Below, in pieces: positions 33,471 to 45,361 of a DNA stretch of 64,000 nt. Positions within the stretch are counted from its first letter, which is position 1. Each line of letters begins with the position of its first letter. Where the stretch lies: the NCBI GenBank assembly GCA_035771165.1, contig JAWNZC010000337.1, forward strand, positions 2,521,501-2,585,500, in the 5' to 3' direction. The notes under the pieces were generated by a model. That model made no database searches. It was not told where the DNA came from and saw nothing but the letters and a program-made list of their open reading frames with translations. Position numbers and translations under genes: made by a program. This stretch comes from Paragorgia papillata. Lineage: Eukaryota > Cnidaria > Anthozoa > Scleralcyonacea > Coralliidae.

Positions 33471-33760
33471 ATTAACATTTAGTAATAACCGAGACGAAGT
33501 CGAGGTTATTATTCACTGATATTCACTGAGCCTGAGGCGAATAATTGTTTTAGTATAAATACACATTCTCGTACTTTTAGGAACATTTTCTTTAAAATTG
33601 TAAATTTCCTCGTCTATAGCAATGACAAATTGGCTGGCGACCATTTTGAATAAACGCTGTAGGTGATTATCGAGAATTAGTTCGAAGTAGCTCGACCAAT
33701 CAGCGCGCGCGATTTTCTATAATCACCTGTGTATTTATACTCAGAAGACATACTCAGAAG

Positions 33761-33805
33761 CAATCTCGTTCCCAGAGCCTTCTCACGGCTCTGGGAACGA
33801 GATTG
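33761..33805. mobile_element. Minimal 45-bp hairpin element with 9-bp TSD
   Basis: CAATCTCGTTCCCAGAGCC, a 7-nt spacer (TTCTCAC), then the exact complement. ACTCAGAAG is duplicated on both sides (33752-33760, 33806-33814). It is the TIR pair of the larger element at 50037-50738 with nothing between. Confidence 0.75.
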
Positions 33806-34230
33806 ACTCAGAAGTGTCTTATGTCCTCAATAGCGATTAACTAATTAGCCTCAAGCACCAGTGCGAAATGTGTAATTGCAATGTAAAATGTGTACATTTT
33901 TTTATAAAAATCAGTAAAATTTTGCTGTACATTTTTACTTCTGTGAACTTTCTCTACCAGCAGTGGCGGGTAGAAAAAGTTCACGGTTACGGTGGATCAA
34001 AACTATTTATCTAAATTCGTTCCAATTATTGTATAGTTTCGAGAAGTTTATCTGTAATTATGTCATATTTTCTGGATTATCCGCTATTGCTGGCTCTGAG
34101 TAGGGCCCGCCAAATAATGCGAGAACGGTGCCTGGCAACGCAAAATTCAGTTGGCCATCTATTTCTCGCTTTGCTCCAGACCTCTACCGGTATCCAAGCC
34201 CTCTCCACCCTGAATCCAATTTGCATTAAA

Positions 34231-34910
34231 ATAATTTTATCGGGCATTGTGGTGCATTTCGCGGGCTAAAATGGAGTATTCAGCGGGCTAAAATGGAGTA
34301 TTCAGCGGGCTAAAATATATTTTAACCCGCGCTAATCTGAGCTGATCAGTTTTAACACAGTTCTAAATCCCTATATATCGTTTTCATCTGACGTCACGGC
34401 GGCCATATTGGTGTACCGAAACAATGAAATGGCGGCCATATTGGTGTACATTTTTATCCTATGGGAATTTAGCTCTATTCTTATTCAAAAATTTCGTAGT
34501 TTCACCACCCCAATGGGGCCACCGAACACGTGAGTGAAAACGATCATTAATTGTTGTTTATGGAATTGTATACTTTTCTTGTCAATACTTTGGAGCAAAG
34601 ATTGTTTTGATGACAAATGTTGCGTTTTTCTGCCAAGTTTTACATGTAAGTTATATGAATATTTATTGCAATGAAATACACGCCGACGCGAAGGCAGCAC
34701 TGTTCAAGATACTGTTTACTGTACTGTCTTTGATTTTCTTCTAAATGCCAGCTAAAATTATTGTAATAGTAATACAGTTGATGTTCTTGGCCATAAATGT
34801 TTTTGGCCCTTCGCAGAGCTAATTTTAACCCACGCCTGCGGCTCGGGCTAAAATAAACCTGAGTCAGACCAAAAACATGTTATGCCCGCGAACATCAACT
34901 CTATTGTTAT
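34231..34910. mobile_element. TTATCGGGCATTGTGG element, copy 1
   Basis: Starts ATAATTTTATCGGGCATTGT; contains tandem GCGGGCTAAAATGGAGTATTCA and a terminal hairpin whose arms read AACATCAACTCTATTGTTAT. Second copy at 37757-38243. Confidence 0.58.
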
Positions 34911-34917
34911 ATTATAC

Positions 34918-34974
34918 CTTGGATTTTGCTTCGTTTACAGACTTGCTCATTTCAAGTAGTTCTCTTTCTTTAGC
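34918..34974 (-). CDS. SMC4: SMC4 exon k: coiled coil, SKSVNEA motif
   Basis: 19 codons, phase 0 at both ends (AKERELLEMSKSVNEAKSK). The SKSVNEA.SK motif is one of the better conserved arm segments of SMC4. A repeat element (34231-34910) ends within ten bases of the donor. Confidence 0.93.
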
Positions 34975-35065
34975 CTATAAAATTTAAGAAAAGTGAAAGA
35001 AAAGTTGAGCTTAAATTATTCCTTTTATTAACCCTTTCACTCCCAAATACGGAATTTTCCGTACT

Positions 35066-35402
35066 TTATTCAGTGATGGATTTACAGGGGGTGCGCACCC
35101 CCCTGGCGTTGGCCAAGGACTAGGTATTAGGTATCATAGCTATCATATGATTCATATATTAGCTATCATATGATTCATAGGTATTAATAGGTATAAAAAA
35201 AACAATTCTGGCGGGCTTCGCCCCCCCTTACCCCCCCAACAGCTCGGCCCCTGGACCCTGCCGGGGGCTGTGTCCCCAGACCCCTGCCGTAGCTCCCTCA
35301 GCGGCGCTCCACCCTGCCTCGGTCGCGCCCCACGCCGCAGGCCTGATCTCACTTCGCTGGCTCAGCACCCCCCCCCATACCAGATCAAGCTGGATCCATC
35401 AC
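35066..35402. mobile_element. GC-rich MITE with GTGATGGAT ends
   Basis: GTGATGGATTTACAGGGGG at the left and CCCCC...GCTGGATCCATCAC at the right. The interior (35205-35370) is unusually GC-rich compared with the AT-rich introns. Superfamily not assigned. Confidence 0.5.
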
Positions 35403-37427
35403 CGACTTTATTATTTTACTCTGTCTAACACCAGACGATTTTACTCGTCAATGGAAGAAGTATTAACCCTGACAGACCCGATTAATTTTCGGTCATAGCC
35501 GTCAGGCTCTTGTGAAGGGAGATAGGGAGGAGAATGAAGACAAGAGAAAGAGAGAGCCTGCACGGATGCTATAGAATTTTAGATATCTGCGTCCTAAACC
35601 ATGACGCAAAATTCTCATTGGTTCGTTTCCCTTATAACGTCAATCATAAATGCAAATCTTAAAATGTGTTATTAACTTATTCATAAAGGTGCATGTTGTG
35701 TACTCGAAAAAAGTACAGAGTCAAACCATCAACTACACTAAGAGTGAAACGAAGAAACAGTGTACTTATTGCAATAGATTCAGCAAATCTTGCAAGGACG
35801 AGAAAATCTCCAAAAACACCCGAGTATGTAAACCATATTAAGAATAACAATGACAAAATATTCAATAATGCACGCACAATGGAGAACTTCCGATTGATCA
35901 GTTTCTCGCAGTCGACAAGAAAGAAATGCTACTTGATTTGTTTTGTTCAGTTACACGAACGAACACACGTCTGACATGTATTTATGGGTTGATTGGCTTT
36001 ATCTCAAATGGGGGCGGATGTTCTAAATTATATGGAGTCCGTGCAGACTCTAGCTCTCCTTTCTTCGATCTTCCAAGAGTCTGCGAGCAGGCTAGTATAT
36101 TTAACAGTTATACCATGAGCTCGAGTCGTATATGAGCTCATAGCCAACAAGGCGCTTCGCCGAGTTGGCTATTAGTTCGTATACGACGAGAGCGAATGGT
36201 ATAACTGTTTTATTATATAGCCAAGCACTGTACAAGAGACAAAATTACAGCGAAATGTTTGAAACAACAAACTTCCGGCATGGGCAACTAATACTTCCGC
36301 CATGCGTAATGATGCAATCACACAGAGTTTCTCGCTGAGCTGTTCGGCAAACAGCTTTGAAATGTTGCATAAATGTTGCTCGAGAGGCAAAAAATGTGTT
36401 AAGCAGATCAACAAAAAAGATTAAAAGGTACCTTTCTGAAGGTGGGTCAGTTGTTTATATTAGCGTTGCTGTCGTGAAAAAGGTTTTGATTTCATGCAAA
36501 AATAAAACTGAAACACCTTCGGCAGTGAAACTAAATTACTTGGTTGGTTGTTTTTGAAAAAGAACATGCTTTTTACTACTCCAAATGCTTATCTAAATAA
36601 AAAAAGTCTCTTTACTGGCGATCTCCTACGAAATGTGTGTTGTAAGCTTGATTTTAACCGTGAGTTTCTTTGTTTGGCAACAAATTAATATCAACCCGCT
36701 AATTTAGTCATGTTTTTTAAGTAAAAAGACGTAATTTTTAGGTGAATTTTACCATTTGACATGCTAAATTGTGTATTTGTTAATGTATTTTTACACAATG
36801 TTGTTTTTTTATACATTGGTTTGAGGGTGTTGATGTTTTTCTGTATAAAAATCCGTCAATTTCAACTCTTTTCGGCAGTTTAAAAAAACATGCCGCCATC
36901 TTGTTTTTAGCAAGATATGAGCTGATAGCCTGGTAGTAGGGAACCAATTAGATTACGCAAAAGCTCATATCCGATAGCATGCTATATAATAACAGTGTTT
37001 AGTATCAACCAACTAGTGGTCTATTACAAATCCGGCTTTCTGATTGGTCAAGCTACTAGTGGTCTATTGGCGATAGACCACTAGTAGCGTTATCCAATGA
37101 TAAATCTTCTTATAGCTGAAATACTCCTATTCTGATCAATCAGAAGCCACGAAGCAAAACCTGGAAACTAGGCCAAACATGGCGTCCGCTAAAGTTTATA
37201 TATGAGTGATGAAATCATGAAGACATTGGCCCGAAAGTAATGGAAAATTGTTCGGTTTGACATTTTCGAATAAGAAAATGAATTCGCTTATGCCTATGGA
37301 GTATATCTAGACCAAATTTGCCGTTGTCTGTTCAGTTATAGATGCACAGATTGAACGTGATGAGCTTAATCAGTTGATGGCATAAATGGTCTTATGGAGT
37401 ATCACAATATTAAAAAAATCACAAAAC
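35403..37427 (-). other. SMC4 intron segment
   Basis: Apart from the inverted repeat at 36088-36226 and a hairpin around 37010-37100 (CTACTAGTGGTCTATT arms), nothing is recognised. Several ORFs of 60-93 codons have no support. Confidence 0.5.
36088..36226. repeat. Inverted repeat, GCTAGTATATTTAACAG arms
   Basis: GTATATTTAACAGTTATACCAT pairs loosely with ATGGTATAACTGTTTTATTATA; nested hairpin AGCCAACAAGGCGCTTCGCC GAGTTGGCT in the centre. Confidence 0.5.
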
Positions 37428-37468
37428 CTGTTTCTCCGCTTGTAAACCTTTTGTTTCTTCCTGAAGTC
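37428..37468 (-). CDS. SMC4: SMC4 exon j: coiled coil
   Basis: 41 nt: two bases completing Gly, then 13 codons (LQEETKGLQAEKQ). Acceptor GTCTTTCAG; donor CAG/GTTTTG is non-optimal but legal. The ETKGLQ.EK pattern is conserved in SMC4. Confidence 0.84.
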
Positions 37469-37756
37469 CTGAAAGACATGTTTTAATAAGTTAAGACATA
37501 ACACGATTGACATATTATGTATGAAGAATAATAAACCTAGAATGCGGGCGACATCTAGAATAAAAATAATAAGTTAAAATAATTTAATGCTGGCGATGAG
37601 AAAAATATTTACATATTTAGATGTGTATCTACATTTACATATATGTATCTATTTACGTTAATTAGAAAGTCCTCTCCGTAGATTGTAGAAACAACCACTG
37701 TGTATATACAGCGTGGAAATCGTACAGAAAACATAACGTATATCAAGAATTATAAT

Positions 37757-38243
37757 AATTTTATCGGGCATTGTGGTGTATTTTGCATGCGGGCTAAAAT
37801 GGAGTATTCAGCGGGCTAAAATATATTTTAGCCCGCTTATCTGAGCCTATCAAGTTTTAACAACTGTTGGTTTGTTGTTTACGGAATTGTATACTTTTCT
37901 TGTCAATACTTTGAGGTAAAGATTGTTTTGATGACAAATGTTGCGTTTTTCTGCCAAGTTACATGTAAGTTATGAGTTATGAAAACATTTGTTGCAATGA
38001 AATACACGCCGACGCGAAGGTGGCACTGTTCATGATACTGTTTACCGTATATTGTCTTTGTTTTTTTCCTAAATGCCCAATAAAATTATTATATAGTAGT
38101 AATAGAGTTGATGTTCTTGGGCATAAATATGTTTTTGGCCCTTCTCAGAGCTAATTTTAACCCTCGCCTTCGGCTCGGGCTAAAATGAAACTGAGTCGGG
38201 CCAAAAACATATTTATACCCGCGAACATCAACTCTATTGTTAT
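37757..38243. mobile_element. TTATCGGGCATTGTGG element, copy 2
   Basis: Same order of blocks as 34231-34910 but lacking about 190 bp; same orientation. Confidence 0.58.
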
Positions 38244-38250
38244 ACTAACC

Positions 38251-38762
38251 TAAAGTGCCAATGCAGCGAAATTTCACCCCAGTTTTTTTTAAGATTGCAT
38301 TTAAAAGAACACTTAAAATGACAACGTAACATCTTTCGTAGGATTTCGTTTCCTTGCTTCATTCTTGAGATATTCAGGTTTGTTTGATATGCAAATGTCA
38401 TACTTGATGACACCACACTGCATAATGACTTTTTGAAATAGCATCAATTTTAGGATAGTCCAAATATTTTACACCCAGCTACACACGTTTAGTGACCAGT
38501 CATGTATGGCTACATACATGCAAGTGCAAATTTTTATTAAGTACTTTCGATAAACACTCTCAAAGAAAATCATACTTTTCTAAAAAGTCATTATGCAGTG
38601 TGATGTCATAAGTATGACATTTGCATATCAAACAAACCTGAATATCTCAAGAATGAAGCAAGGAAACGAAATTCTACGAAAGATGTTACGTTGTCATTTT
38701 AAGTGTTCTTTCAAATGCAATCATAAAAAAACTGGGGTGAAATTTCGCTGCATTGGCACTTT
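38251..38762. mobile_element. AAAGTGCC palindromic family, full copy
   Basis: Arms TAAAGTGCCAATGCAGCGAA... of about 170 bp pair almost perfectly with 38595-38762. Family block TTTCCTTGCTTCATTCTTGA present. Confidence 0.7.
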
Positions 38763-38828
38763 AATAAAACATCCCATGATAAAACCTCTGAGATTTATCA
38801 TCAGTATTTATCAGCAATTTTTCTTATA

Positions 38829-39231
38829 CCAGGGCTCAAAATAACGTTTCATGTTACGCCGGTCATGGTGACTGGTCAGTTCCAATTGTGACCGGTCAAA
38901 GGCGATTTTTGACCGGTCAAATTTCACAACGCCCCCCAAAAAAGAAAAAAAAACCCAACAACAACACAACACAACACAACACAACAAAAAACATTTGTCA
39001 TAAAAAGGAAATCGGCATGCATAGTTCACTTCAATATATATCAGACATTATGACACTGGTCTACAACAGCACAACAGCAATCATTTTAAGTTCCTTCAAA
39101 GGGAAGTAATAAAATTAATTGCAAGTTAATATGACCGGTCGAAATGACCGGCGTTATACAAATTTGACCGGTCACATTAAAAATTTGGCCGGTAATTGAC
39201 CGATGACCGGCCGTTATTTTGAGCCCTGTTA
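38829..39231. mobile_element. MITE with CAGGGCTCAAAATAACG ends
   Basis: CAGGGCTCAAAATAACG and CGTTATTTTGAGCCCTG form perfect TIRs. Interior has repeated GACCGGTCA motifs in both arms and an (AACAC)n run at 38957-38985. The CAGGG start suggests hAT, but no clear TSD is seen. Confidence 0.6.
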
Positions 39232-39244
39232 ATACTAAAGACCC

Positions 39245-39704
39245 TAGCCTGCGTCGCAGCCGGACGTGTTTTGAAATTGAAACCCGATATAGTCCGTCTG
39301 CGGACCAGCGACCAAATTCGTGTTCTGGACGCCTGCACGTTTGGATTAGCAATGCTCTTCTTTTTCTTCAGCTTCTGAATACAAATACGACAGATGAAAC
39401 AACTCGTACGCCTTAAATTAAACGCGAGACTTTTCAGCTTCAAATGACATCAAATTGTCCACGTCCAGCTCCCATTAAAAATCTCTCGTGAATCTTTTTT
39501 TAATCCTTTTAAAATATACATTACATGTCGCTGGACCAATCACGTAGCGCCGTATAACAACAACTGACGACAAGCGCCAATTACAAGCGATTATAAAAAA
39601 CCTTGCAAACTCGCAGGGAGTCAGAACACGAATTTGGTCGCTGGTCCGCAGACGGACTATATCGGGTTTTAATTTCAAAACACGTCCGGCTGCGACGCAG
39701 GCTA
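39245..39704. mobile_element. TIR element with 9-bp TSD (TAGCCTGCG family)
   Basis: TAGCCTGCGTCGCAGCCGGA and the complementary right end form TIRs of about 80 bp; TAAAGACCC is duplicated at 39236-39244 and 39705-39713. A 9-bp TSD fits Mutator-like elements. Confidence 0.72.
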
Positions 39705-39763
39705 TAAAGACCCCTGATTATAAAAATAAAACATAGGGCAGTATAACATCAAAAACACTATAC

Positions 39764-39809
39764 CTGTCATAATTTCTGCGAGTTTTGATTCTTCTACTTT
39801 CATTTTTTC
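39764..39809 (-). CDS. SMC4: SMC4 exon i: coiled coil
   Basis: 46 nt: 15 codons (EKMKVEESKLAEIMT) plus one base. Donor ACAG/GTATAG and acceptor GTTTTTAG. It matches the SMC4 arm segment of the form EKEKEEKKLKEVM. Confidence 0.82.
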
Positions 39810-39856
39810 CTAAAAACATTTTACGAAACGTTTCCCTCAGCCAGATATCACTAATT

Positions 39857-40382
39857 GTTATATACCAAAGACTTTCGTTTGCCAATAATGAAATCCTATT
39901 GGTCAAATCATGGTCACGTGTTGTTCAACAAACTCAATGTTTCTTTCTGCCGAGGGAAACATTGCACGTTTCCCTCTGACGTCAACAATGAAGAGGGAAA
40001 CAGTGCAATGTTTCCCTCTGACGTCGCTTTAATCATGCGTTGTTCACGTGGATACACGATTATTGCATGAGATCAAGAACGTTGGACTCTTCGGGCATTT
40101 TGAAAACAAGAGCTTGTTTCGAGCTTGTTTGGTACGAATTAGTCCATTTTCCGAAAGAATGAATTTCTATACATATCTTCAAAGGTCTGAAAAACACTTG
40201 GAGAAATTTAAAGCTGTTCTTAGTGTTGAGTCTGGTGTATTTGTTTAGTTGAATGACTTGAATTGAAATTACGAAGACAAAGTCAAAGTGTTTTGTTAAG
40301 TCTTTTCGCCGTTTGCAAGTTTCAAGGCACTGAAGGCAGTTTTGTATTTTGTATTTTAAAAGTCTTTGGTATATAACAAAAC
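39857..40382. repeat. Inverted repeat with TTTCCCTC blocks
   Basis: GTTATATACCAAAGACTTT and AAAGTCTTTGGTATATAAC flank 480 bp. A second hairpin with 50-bp arms (ATCGAGTTTTACGG) follows at 40390-40515, next to SMC4 exon h. Confidence 0.5.
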
Positions 40383-40571
40383 GCTTGTTGACTTTTGCCT
40401 CGAGAAACATCGAGTTTTACGGTCCCTCAGGCTTCAATGTCACCCTCGGGCTAAAACCCTCGGGTGACATTGAAGCCTTCGGGTCCGTAAAACTCGATGT
40501 TTCCCTCGGGGCCAGTCAACAAGTGTACAATGTACAACGACAATCGACAGATAAACAAAATAGCATCTTAC

Positions 40572-40649
40572 CGCCACTGTAGCTTTCTTCTTTTCCAGAT
40601 CTTCAATTTTTTTCTTATTTTTTTCAGGCGCTGTTTTCAACTCTTCCAA
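40572..40649 (-). CDS. SMC4: SMC4 exon h: coiled coil
   Basis: 26 codons, phase 0 at both ends (LEELKTAPEKNKKKIEDL, EKKKATVA). Donor GGCG/GTAAG, acceptor TTGCAATAG. It corresponds to the short proline-containing break in the SMC4 arm (KTAPEK). Confidence 0.87.
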
Positions 40650-41444
40650 CTATTGCAAAAAAGGGGGGAAACCTGAACTTTAACACATGTATGTAACTGC
40701 TTTTGTAATAATAAGAAATACTACGGGTTAGCTTGATGAATAAAAATAGCACGAAATACTTTGTGTACATCCTGGGGCAGGAATACATGTACAGCTGATA
40801 CAAACGGAGTAAAATCATTTCCCAGAGCAAAAAGAAACGCCTTCAGAACAAATTTAAGAATCAGACGTGCGAAGATTTGAGAATCAGGACTTAAGACCTA
40901 AAAACTTTACAGTTTGTCTGTAATCTAAATTAATATATGCTAATATATTTTTTCCACTATTGAAATTTTCTTAGTGCAACACTGCAATGTTACTTCGTTA
41001 ACAAGCGACTAGTAAACTCGTTCTCAAGAGCTCGCTGGGTTTTCACGGCAGCCGAGAAGCATAAGATTACGTCAGCCTCATACACTGAACGCCGTTGCGT
41101 GACAAATTTCACGTGCTATACACATCTACACCACGTAATACTCCTCGTAAAACTTGTCTCGCTTCCTTTGGTTTTTAATCTATTGCAGTTTCACGAAAAA
41201 ATTGCGCCGTGTAACATGCAGCACATTTAAACATGTAGATGCATGTACGCAGTGCGTACCTATTTTTTAAATTGTCTCCTGGCAATGTTCTTGGCTTTAC
41301 CCATGCATGTCGTTTTCTACTTCAATCGTGTACTGAGATTGTTTATCAACTTAGACACCACACACTTCATTTAAAAATATTGGTCTGCTCTGCTAAAAAA
41401 CCCAATTTGTGTAAAGGACTTGATGTCTTGGGGGGGGGGGGGGG

Positions 41445-41580
41445 TGTCACAGTGGTTAGCGCACGTGCCTTTCACCTCTGCGACTTGGGTTCGATACCTG
41501 CTCAGTTCTGCTCTACTTCTATTGGTTGTCTATTTCTATTTCTTTTGGTTGTCTCTTGCGGTCAAACCAAAACTTGAACA
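41445..41580 (+). mobile_element. tRNA-derived SINE
   Basis: GTGTCACAGTGGTTAGCGC (A-box region 41445-41462) and GGGTTCGATACC (B box 41487-41498) in tRNA spacing, followed by a tRNA-unrelated body. A poly-G tract (41430-41444) sits directly upstream. Its end abuts the donor site of SMC4 exon g. Confidence 0.72.
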
Positions 41581-41583
41581 TAC

Positions 41584-41649
41584 CTTTTCTTTTTCTTTAG
41601 TCAAATTGTTGGCAAGCTTACTACTTTCTTGCTTTCTATGCTTGAAATC
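41584..41649 (-). CDS. SMC4: SMC4 exon g: coiled coil
   Basis: 22 codons, phase 0 at both ends (DFKHRKQESSKLANNL, TKEKEK). Donor AAAAG/GTATG and acceptor TCTTCTAG. A tRNA-derived SINE ends only a few bases downstream of the donor site. Confidence 0.88.
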
Positions 41650-41713
41650 CTAGAAGACAAAATCAAGAACCTTCCTGATGAGCATTACTTTTGACGAGGT
41701 CGCCGAACCTGCT

Positions 41714-41793
41714 GTATTACACATGCATGTGTATGTATTACACATGCATGTGTATGTATTACACATGCATGTGTATGTATTACACATGCATGT
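41714..41793. repeat. 21-bp palindromic minisatellite
   Basis: TATTACACATGCATGTGTATG about 3.8 times; each unit contains the palindrome ACACATGCATGTGT. Confidence 0.88.
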
Positions 41794-42025
41794 GCAAAGA
41801 TGCTGAAGTTGAAACTACAAGCAGCCTTGTTATAACGTGTCAACCGCTCGCAACGGTTTGTTGAGACAACAATACAATACAATAATCGTTATTTAAACAC
41901 GATGGAGTTTAAGCCTTGCCGCTTGTTGGGGTCGTGTATTAAATTCTAACCTATTGTAATATAATAAAATCTAACTAAATCTACTTTAACTACAAATATA
42001 TGTACAGTAAAATTATATATATATT

Positions 42026-43140
42026 ATTTACCGGCTGGGAGGTCCGTATAGAAAAATATTTGCCCGAGTTCTTTAAAAAGGCCGGAGGCCGGAGGCCGAG
42101 GGACATTTTTGAGACCGAGCGTAAATATTTTTCTGTACGGACCGACCAAAACGGTAAATAACTTATTTATTTTTTTGTTACATAATTAGAGAAATTAACA
42201 TAATTGAATTAAGTTGCGTAATCGAGATGACATTCACGTGATATTCAAAAGTCCAAAGTTTATCGTTCGAGAGTAAACAACTGCCGACATGCAGTCTGAC
42301 AGGGAAGCTTGGAACCTTTTTTGTCATAAAAAACCATTCAAAACTCGAAGATCATAGTTACGGAAGGGAAGTCAAAATGCAGTCCAAGTGTTTTTAAAGT
42401 TTATAGTTGATAAAGATTCTTCGTCGTTCTTCTTCGTCACTTGCTCGTTTTTGGCTGTTCGCTTGGAAAGTCGCTTTCAATATTTGGCTGACTGCATGAA
42501 AATTGAAAGTGTGGTCCTCGAGTTTGAAGACGAAAATGCTTGTCAGTAAGCCATTTGTAATTTCAAGTTTCAAGGACATGAGACGATGAGGTTGGCATGT
42601 GGAAAATGTTTGGCTAAAAGGTAAAAGATTTGTAGCGGTTTTGTTGAGTATAGCGGTTGGATAACAGAAGAAAGACAGTTTAGTGTCAAAAAGTTTCACT
42701 GAGCTTTTCTATCTTAATCTCGTGGTATGATTTTTTATATATATTTCTATATAGTTTCATTTAGTGATTCAAAATACTGTGTTCACAAGTTTATGTATGT
42801 TTTGCCTACCGTTTTAAACTGTTTTCTTTATAAATGTCAACTCGTAAATTTTGCTTTGTCACAGTTTTCCCAGCGTTTCTTTTAAAATTCGCTGTTTACA
42901 CATGAAGTTGTCAAAACCATTTGGATAATATAACTCATTTGCATCCCCGTAGCTCTCTGTTGAATTTATTTTTTCTGTGGCAAGCGAAATAGTTATGAAA
43001 ATCGGTCAATTTTAAATGAATTTTAAAATTAAATTTAGGATTCCGTGACCGTGGTCAGATATCGTAAAAAACTGCCCGCTCACGCAGCCAATCAAATTGC
43101 AGCATTACGTAGGATTCCGCCCGCTCACGATTGATAAAAA
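42026..43140. mobile_element. Diverged larger relative of the hairpin family
   Basis: Begins TTATTTACCGGCTGGGAGGT, includes inverted arms GGTCCGTATAGAAAAATATT / AATATTTTTCTGTACGGACC, and ends with CCCGCTCACGCAGCCAATCA. An ORF of 101 codons on the minus strand inside is not recognised. Confidence 0.4.
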
Positions 43141-44238
43141 AATAAATAAAAGATAATTAACATAATATAAAATCAGGCACAAAATTTAGAATTGATTGCA
43201 CTGATAAGGCATTAAAGTCCATTCTTAGGAGTGTCGTCCTCTTTAACCATTTTATAAAACATTTGTTTGACAGTGCATTCCATAAGATTGAGCCTCGAAC
43301 AGCTAGTTGTTCCAAGTGTTGTGTAAACAAACAAACAAACAAACCTGTTGCAGGTTATTCGAACAACTTGCTACGGTATGGGATCAATTCAAGTAGCCCA
43401 CCCCCCCCCCCCCCCACCCCCCTCCCTTATCCATTTGGAGTCGTGTAATTGAATGATCTAGTTAGTTCATTCAAGTATACGCCTCCCTAAGTTTTATCAT
43501 AGATTTTGAAACGTTTACATTGCGTAATTTTTGGTAGAATGTTATTTTTCATTTATCTCATTGACAGTAAAGTATAAACACTCTCAGTAACACTCAAACT
43601 GGTTATAGCACGATGTCACGATGACTTTGTGGCGAGAGAATGCCGGTGAAGAAGTTTGACGCAATTATATGTAGAAGAAGATGAAGTGTGTTTTATTGTT
43701 AACTCCGCCGCGTATCCACATAGTCCAAATTTGGGAAATCTGCATTTTGTTTAACAGCAATTAAATAGTTTGAATCCTGCGAGCAAGAATACAAGAATGG
43801 TGCCCTCGAATTGCAAGAAATATCCTTTCAAAGACTCAAGATTCAAGAATTCAAAAATTTTCCCGGGGGACCAGGCCTCTGAAACCCCTATTGCTCTATT
43901 GCTCATGCTATAACAAAAAAGTGTGCTTTAACAAATATTTACTAGTCTACAGCGATGGAAATTCGTATTCTTCAGAGGTTATTTATACAATACCGTGGTT
44001 GCTATGCGTGTTTTCATTGGTTGTTAGCCATGATCTATTAGAGAACAGACACATGAAAACGTCAGATCACGTCTTCATGCCCCAAAATCCGGCAAGAGTT
44101 TCGATAAAAACCTTTTAAATTTTTGTATTGTATAAAACAAATAGATTCCATTTTTTGTTGTCTGTTCAGTTATAGATGCAGAGAAGACGTCACAACGTGG
44201 TAGGAACATCACTCGACTGCGTCTCGTGGGCCCAGGGT
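43141..44238 (-). other. SMC4 intron segment
   Basis: Poly-C tract 43399-43420; otherwise nothing recognised. Confidence 0.5.
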
Positions 44239-44613
44239 CTTAGGGGCTGTTTATATCAGAGGCGAGCCAGCCTGGTAAGCGGGATGGCCCGTTAAGCCAG
44301 ATCTCACCGCGTAGTTATATTCCTGTTAAAAATTCCTCTGCGTTTATATGGCCAAGCGGGCTAGCCCGGTTAGCGAGATCTCACTTGAAAGAGGCGAGAT
44401 CTCGGTAAGCGGGATGAAACTTTTCCCATGTAAACAATCGCTAACTGGGCTGGCCCGCTTACCGGGATGATTTTTCAAAGGGATGCCGACGCCATATATT
44501 GTTTTGACTAAAATCATCCCGGTATAGGCGGGATGAAATTCGTTCATATAAACGCGAGCCAGAAATTATCTCGCTTACCGGGCTGGCTCGCCTCCCATAT
44601 AAACAGCCCCTTA
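44239..44613. mobile_element. MITE, CTTAGGGGCTGTTTATAT ends
   Basis: CTTAGGGGCTGTTTATATCA and near-complement at right. Interior is made of repeated GGCGAGCCAG/CTGGCTCGC and GCGGGATGA blocks. Confidence 0.7.
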
Positions 44614-45139
44614 GCCAGCCAGCCGTCCGGCCGTCTTTTGGACAGCCTGTTTCGATTTAAGACGGCCAGTTGATAAAGACGGCTTTTGGACGGCAGTTTA
44701 CTATATTGACACCTTTTGGACGGCCAGTAAAGAATCTAAAAGGCACCTTTCATTATTCTAGTATTTTTGGTGGCACTAATCGGCCATCAGCGAAACAATT
44801 ATCGTGCACAAAACATGTATTTTGACATTCACAACCACACTGTACAGGAATGCATCTAGGCTCAGATTCCAGCCGTTGTGTCTCGGTGCGCCCGCGATCC
44901 CTGACCCAACGGCTGGAATCCGGGTAATAATTCCATGTCCTACAAAACCCAAGTACTTCATGAAAGCCTTACCCCAACACACAACCTAACCTAAGGATGG
45001 CAATTCGTGTAAATAGGACATGGACGTATAACCGGAATCCGAGCCTAGAATGCATCGCCCATCGTTCGAATCGTCGCATAATGCTAGGGGGGTGCACGCA
45101 CATTTAACAATAACAGGCACCCCCTCTAGTTTCTAGGAG

Positions 45140-45361
<222 letters not shown>

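Noticed and set aside
42394..42699. 101-codon minus ORF
   Set aside because: No recognisable domain and lies inside a repeat element; not called as a gene.
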